A DNA stretch of 64,000 bases from Staphylococcus pasteuri. GTDB lineage: Bacteria; Bacillota; Bacilli; Staphylococcales; Staphylococcaceae. Shown piece by piece: positions 61,315 to 64,000 of this stretch. The notes under the pieces were generated by a model. It saw only the letters and a program-made list of their open reading frames with translations. It did not search any database and was not told the origin of the DNA. Position numbers and translations under genes: made by a program. Positions within the stretch are counted from its first letter, which is position 1, and every line of letters starts with the position of its first letter. The stretch spans positions 28,562-92,561 of the forward strand of contig NZ_RXWW01000011.1 in the NCBI RefSeq assembly GCF_003970495.1, given 5' to 3'.

Positions 61315-61584
61315 TTATAAAGTAGGTTTTAAATACGTCTGTACCGCTTGTAGTACATCCTTTTTTAAGTTGTCTTGTAATTCATCTCTATAGTTATGAT
61401 AACGAACATTGAGATCTAGTGAGCGTATTTGAATAGTATCTATGACACCTGTAACTAATCCTTTTTTAGTTTTGACTTCAATGTCAGTGGGAAATCTTAC
61501 TTCTCGATTTGTAATTGGTAATACCCAAACGAAATCAGTACCTTCAATGCTCATTTGATTGTTTATGACTAGGCATGTGTGTAT
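61315..61584 (-). pseudogene. MazF/PemK-like toxin gene lacking its N-terminal part
   Basis: The frame encodes CLVINNQMSIEGTDFVWVLPITNREVRFPTDIEV (split by position: 61573-61472) followed by GVIDTIQIRSLDL, the middle and end of a PemK/MazF endoribonuclease (pattern: LVI.N, V.PIT, GV...QIRS.D). The N-terminal strand with the catalytic Arg region (usually RP before LVI) is missing: an in-frame TAG lies at 61585-61587, and the frame has no start before the internal ATG at 61554. No MazE partner is visible. The break lies 72 bp from the att copy at 61659, so loss may be linked to cassette recombination. Confidence 0.7.
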
Positions 61585-61658
61585 CTAAAGAGTATTGGAT
61601 ATCGTTCAACAGAAACTCAATAAAAAATTACCTCCACCGTATCGCTAAGAGAGACACA

Positions 61659-61676
61659 GAGGCGTATCATAAGTGA
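61659..61676 (+). repeat. Second SCC attachment site (att copy 2)
   Basis: GAGGCGTATCATAAGTGA differs from the rlmH copy only at two positions and corresponds to the usual far-end variant of SCC direct repeats (GAGGCGTATCATAAGTAA). Same orientation as the copy in rlmH. Confidence 0.85.
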
Positions 61677-61750
61677 AGCTAAAAGTTACTAATCTTATAA
61701 GAAAACATTAGACTTATTACAAATATTGAGTATCGATAAGTTAAAAGAGA

Positions 61751-61784
61751 CTATGGTATAATATTACCATCAGGAGGCGATAAT
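61751..61784 (+). promoter_or_regulatory. FicA-FicT promoter with overlapping inverted repeat
   Basis: An exact TATAAT (61757-61762) lies inside the inverted repeat ATGGTA-N6-TACCAT (61753-61770), followed by the ribosome-binding site AGGAGG. The inverted repeat over the -10 is a candidate site of autoregulation. Confidence 0.55.
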
Positions 61785-61943
61785 ATGATTACAATTGATT
61801 CAAAAGTTAACAAACAAATCGCTAAAAATCTTTCACTTGAAGGCATGGATGTAACTAAGGAACAACAAAAACAAATTCTTGATGTTATTAATAATAAAAA
61901 GGAAATTACGAATGAAGTGATTCGTAAAATCGCTTTTAAATAA
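61785..61943 (+). CDS. FicA-type antitoxin (VbhA-like)
   Basis: 52 residues, with start MITIDSKVNKQIAKNLSLEG, an AGGAGG site seven bases upstream, and stop directly before the Fic start (TAAATG). The class I Fic antitoxin has an inhibitory helix with (S/T)xxxE(G/N); here NLSLEG keeps E-G but has Asn in place of Ser/Thr. The rest MDVTKEQQKQILDVINNKKEITNEVIRKI is typical of VbhA-like antitoxins. The glutamate blocks ATP placement in the Fic pocket. Confidence 0.8.
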   Translation: MITIDSKVNKQIAKNLSLEGMDVTKEQQKQILDVINNKKEITNEVIRKIAFK

Positions 61944-62522
61944 ATGAAATATAAAGCAACTTTTCAGGACGAATATCTTATAAATTCGAACTTGCTAGGT
62001 GCCCAAACAATAGATGAATTAGAGCAACTTGAGAAAGTTGCTTTTTATATTGTTGAAGGTTTAATGCAAGAAGAGGGATACGACTTTTTGTTTCCATTAT
62101 CTGTAAGTTCAATCAAGTTATTACATAAAAAACTATTCGAAAGAATATACAGTTTTGCTGGTGAGATTAGAGATGTAAGCCTTATGAAAGAAAATACGCG
62201 GTTTTGTGAACCACAGTATATTAATACAAATTTAAATAAACTCATCGAAGAATTTAAATTAGAAGATGAGTGGTCCGATATAAAGGTTGCAGCAGAGAAA
62301 CTTGCTTATTATAAAATAGAGTTGAATATGATACATCCTTTTCGTGAAGGTAACGGAAGAACAATAAGGTTAATAGTTAGAGAAATAGCTAAGCTAAAAG
62401 GATATGAATGGCGTACTGATTTATTAGATCGAGAAAATTATATAGATGCAATGAAAAAATCAATTTGGAATGAAAAAGCTTTAATTAAAATATTTGAAAA
62501 CACACTGTTTACATTAAAATAA
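61944..62522 (+). CDS. Fic-domain AMP-transferase toxin (FicT)
   Basis: 192 residues. The catalytic core HPFREGNGRTIR begins at His131 and matches HxFx(D/E)GNGRxxR. FAGEIRDV (71-78), which contacts the target flap, and the C-terminal helices are present; there is no internal inhibitory helix, fitting class I with a separate antitoxin. FicT proteins AMPylate DNA gyrase (GyrB) and topoisomerase IV and stop growth; the target here is inferred. Translational coupling with ficA through TAAATG. It lies just outside the second att site, so it could be cargo of a second, outer cassette. Confidence 0.88.
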   Translation: MKYKATFQDEYLINSNLLGAQTIDELEQLEKVAFYIVEGLMQEEGYDFLFPLSVSSIKLLHKKLFERIYSFAGEIRDVSLMKENTRFCEPQYINTNLNKLIEEFKLEDEWSDIKVAAEKLAYYKIELNMIHPFREGNGRTIRLIVREIAKLKGYEWRTDLLDRENYIDAMKKSIWNEKALIKIFENTLFTLK

Positions 62523-62613
62523 TCTTTATAGATATATAGATAGGCATGTAATAGTTTCGTTTCAAATAATACATATGTTTCAAGTTAGTAGTCACATTGT
62601 TAGTCACAAATTA

Positions 62614-62650
62614 AAGCATCCATCACAGCAAAATGACAGATGCTCTATTT
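62614..62650 (+). terminator. Weak terminator after fic
   Basis: AGCATC/GATGCT (62616-62644) with a wide loop followed by a T-rich stretch. Nothing else recognised in 62523-62807. Confidence 0.4.
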
Positions 62651-62807
62651 TATCCACAATTCTTAATGTTACTTTTTTAGCAAAGTGAACACAAATCAGT
62701 TACTTATACTTATAGTGATTTTTCAATTCAGCCTTTAGTTTAGAAATTATATCATTTATAAAACTGAACCTAGTATATTATTTTTAATAAAAAAAAGAGG
62801 GATAGCC

Positions 62808-63611
62808 ATGTTTAAACTAGTAGTTACAGATATGGATGGGACGTTTTTGAATTCGGAAGGTAGTTTTAATCGTGAAAAGTTTCAACAATTATCAACCCAA
62901 TTAAAAGATAAGGGGATTCGTTTTGCTTTTTGTACTGGTAAGCAAAATGAGCGTGTGGATGCGATTGTTGGAGATTTAACTAATGATTTATTTATCATCG
63001 GAGATAGTGCTTCTCGAATTAAAATCAATGATATGAATATTTACGCCAAGACGTTCAGTAATCAACTGGGCCTTGAATTAATTAAGACCATTAAACATAT
63101 TGATGATCAACTAGTTATTATTGTTTGTACTGAGGGCATGGCTTATGTAGAAGATACTATTTCTCAAAAAGAACGAGATAAGGTTTTAGGGTCATATGAG
63201 AAAGTAACATTTTTAGATGATTTAAATAAGATTGATAAAGATATTTTAAAAATTACTATTTTCGATACACAAGGTCAGTGTTTTGAACATGTTAAAGGTT
63301 TAGAAAAATACAATGATGATTTATATATTGTTGCTTCAGAAAAGCAATGGATAGACATCACACATAAAGAGGTTGATAAAGGGAAAACCATTCGCTTTCT
63401 TCAAAATCTACTAAATATTAGCAGTGAAGAAACAATTGTATTTGGAGATGGACTAAACGATATTCCTTTATTTGAAAATGCACGATACAAAGTTGCAATG
63501 GATAACGCCTATACTGAACTAAAAGATAAAGCTAATTTGATTTCTATTAATAATGATAGAGACGGCGTCATAGAAACATTGAATACATTGCTTGAGAACT
63601 ACGATAATTAA
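62808..63611 (+). CDS. HAD-superfamily (Cof-type, IIB) phosphatase
   Basis: 267 residues. Motif I DMDGT with nucleophile Asp8 and Asp10, motif II FCTGK, cap domain type C2B (about 85-185), motif III with Lys (VDKGKTIRFLQNL) and motif IV GDGLNDIPLF. Cof-type enzymes dephosphorylate sugar phosphates, FMN or pyridoxal phosphate; the substrate is unknown. AAAGAGGG precedes the start. Own terminator at about 63625-63675. Confidence 0.9.
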   Translation: MFKLVVTDMDGTFLNSEGSFNREKFQQLSTQLKDKGIRFAFCTGKQNERVDAIVGDLTNDLFIIGDSASRIKINDMNIYAKTFSNQLGLELIKTIKHIDDQLVIIVCTEGMAYVEDTISQKERDKVLGSYEKVTFLDDLNKIDKDILKITIFDTQGQCFEHVKGLEKYNDDLYIVASEKQWIDITHKEVDKGKTIRFLQNLLNISSEETIVFGDGLNDIPLFENARYKVAMDNAYTELKDKANLISINNDRDGVIETLNTLLENYDN

Positions 63612-63618
63612 GAACTGC

Positions 63619-63676
63619 TATACAAATCAAGTTAAGGTACATTAGCCCATTACGTATCTTAGCTTGCTTTTTATCC
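63619..63676 (+). terminator. Terminator-like hairpin after the HAD gene
   Basis: AAGTTAAGGTAC (about 63630) pairs with GTATCTTAGCTT (about 63655-63666) with two mismatches, followed by GCTTTTT. The remainder of the 301-bp gap up to 63912 holds the WalR box and otherwise nothing recognised. Confidence 0.5.
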
Positions 63677-63852
63677 AATAAAGAAAAACTTCAAAATTGC
63701 TCTCTCAATATTTAACCACTTTCTAGCACAAATTCTTTAAACATTTCCATTAACTAAAAAAACTTAATTTTTTGTTCTTAACAAAAATATGTAAAGTGAT
63801 GAAACAACAAAAAATAAATATAAAAAATATTGCGAAAACTTATTGTAATATT

Positions 63853-63869
63853 TGTAATAATTTTGTAAC
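63853..63869 (+). promoter_or_regulatory. Perfect WalR box upstream of the last gene
   Basis: TGTAAT-AATTT-TGTAAC matches TGTWAH-N5-TGTWAH exactly. A further TGTAAT half-site lies at 63844. The box is 44 bp upstream of the start of a secreted protein. Confidence 0.6.
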
Positions 63870-63912
63870 ATAAAAGAGCAATAACTAATTTCAATAGGGA
63901 TGTGGAAAAATT

Positions 63913-64000
63913 ATGAATAAAATGGGTAAATTGATTCTTTCAGCAGGTATTGTTTTAACAGGTGCAACAGTTAGTGTTGCGGGTGTAGCAACTCCAGTAA
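63913..64000 (+). CDS. Secreted protein, N-terminal signal peptide only (3' end outside window)
   Basis: The first 29 codons encode MNKMGKLILSAGIVLTGATV SVAGVATPV: a short basic start, a hydrophobic core and small residues near the end, a typical signal peptide. GGGATGTGG lies upstream. The WalR box suggests an autolysin or other wall-associated exported protein, as in the SceD/IsaA/SsaA group, but the mature sequence is not available, so the family is open. Confidence 0.7.
   Translation, partial: MNKMGKLILSAGIVLTGATVSVAGVATPV

Larger units (their letters stand above)
57732..61676. mobile_element. Small ccr-less SCC-like island (3.9 kb)
   Basis: Bounded by two SCC attachment sequences in direct orientation (57714-57731 and 61659-61676; 16 of 18 bases equal). 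Cargo: a long hairpin, a secreted PGA-hydrolase-like gene, an SDR membrane protein and a decapitated MazF-like gene. No ccr recombinase is present, so it is a remnant or a passively mobilised (pseudo-SCC) unit. Excision by a ccr enzyme supplied in trans is possible (inference). GC and codon use look similar to the surroundings, so an alternative is that the first genes are native and only the second att is a scar. Confidence 0.6.

Overview
The window is a piece of a low-GC Firmicute chromosome spanning the replication origin. The gene order noc-rsmG-mnmG-mnmE-rnpA-rpmH-(oriC)-dnaA-dnaN-yaaA-recF-gyrB-gyrA-nnrD-hutH-serS-azlCD-metX-yybS-gdpP-rplI-dnaB-purA-tRNA-Glu-tRNA-Asp-walRKHIJ-rlmH is that of Staphylococcus. 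An IsaB-like antigen, a VraDEH-type transporter and an SCC attachment sequence at the end of rlmH agree with this. The species cannot be fixed by reading; a coagulase-negative species is my inference, because the proteins differ from the S. aureus versions I know throughout.

Region by region. 1-20.3 kb is a variable flank: the 3' part of a GH3 glycosidase, a mepB pseudogene with one in-frame stop, an XRE-regulated ABC exporter, an acetyltransferase, an extra type I signal peptidase, vraD-vraE-vraH, isaB, a type I toxin-antitoxin locus, two SDR oxidoreductases, a patatin-like lipase, a MacAB/YknXYZ-type efflux operon, a Yip1-like membrane protein, and a TetR/DUF3147 operon with a perfect palindromic operator. 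20.4-26.3 kb is the leftward core cluster noc to rpmH. 26.6-28.7 kb is oriC, with DnaA boxes on both sides of dnaA. 28.7-49.7 kb is the rightward core, with a seryl T-box, a SAM-I riboswitch and candidate CcpA, CodY and PurR sites. 50-57.7 kb holds two tRNAs, the essential walRKHIJ cell-wall operon and rlmH.

rlmH ends in the SCC attachment sequence, and a second near-identical copy lies 3.9 kb downstream. Between them is a small ccr-less island with a secreted poly-gamma-glutamate-hydrolase-like protein, a membrane-anchored SDR protein behind a leader terminator, and a beheaded MazF/PemK gene. Just past the second site is a FicA-FicT (VbhA/Fic) toxin-antitoxin pair, then a HAD phosphatase and the start of a secreted protein preceded by a perfect WalR box.

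Most notable regulatory signals: DnaA-box clusters outside oriC (six boxes in 232 bp just upstream of rlmH, and a smaller group near 6.0 kb); WalR boxes upstream of isaB and of the last, partial secreted gene, tying accessory exported proteins to the walRK system in the same window; a cre-like site overlapping the hutH promoter; and a MITE-like repeat present at 1.7 kb and 55.7 kb.
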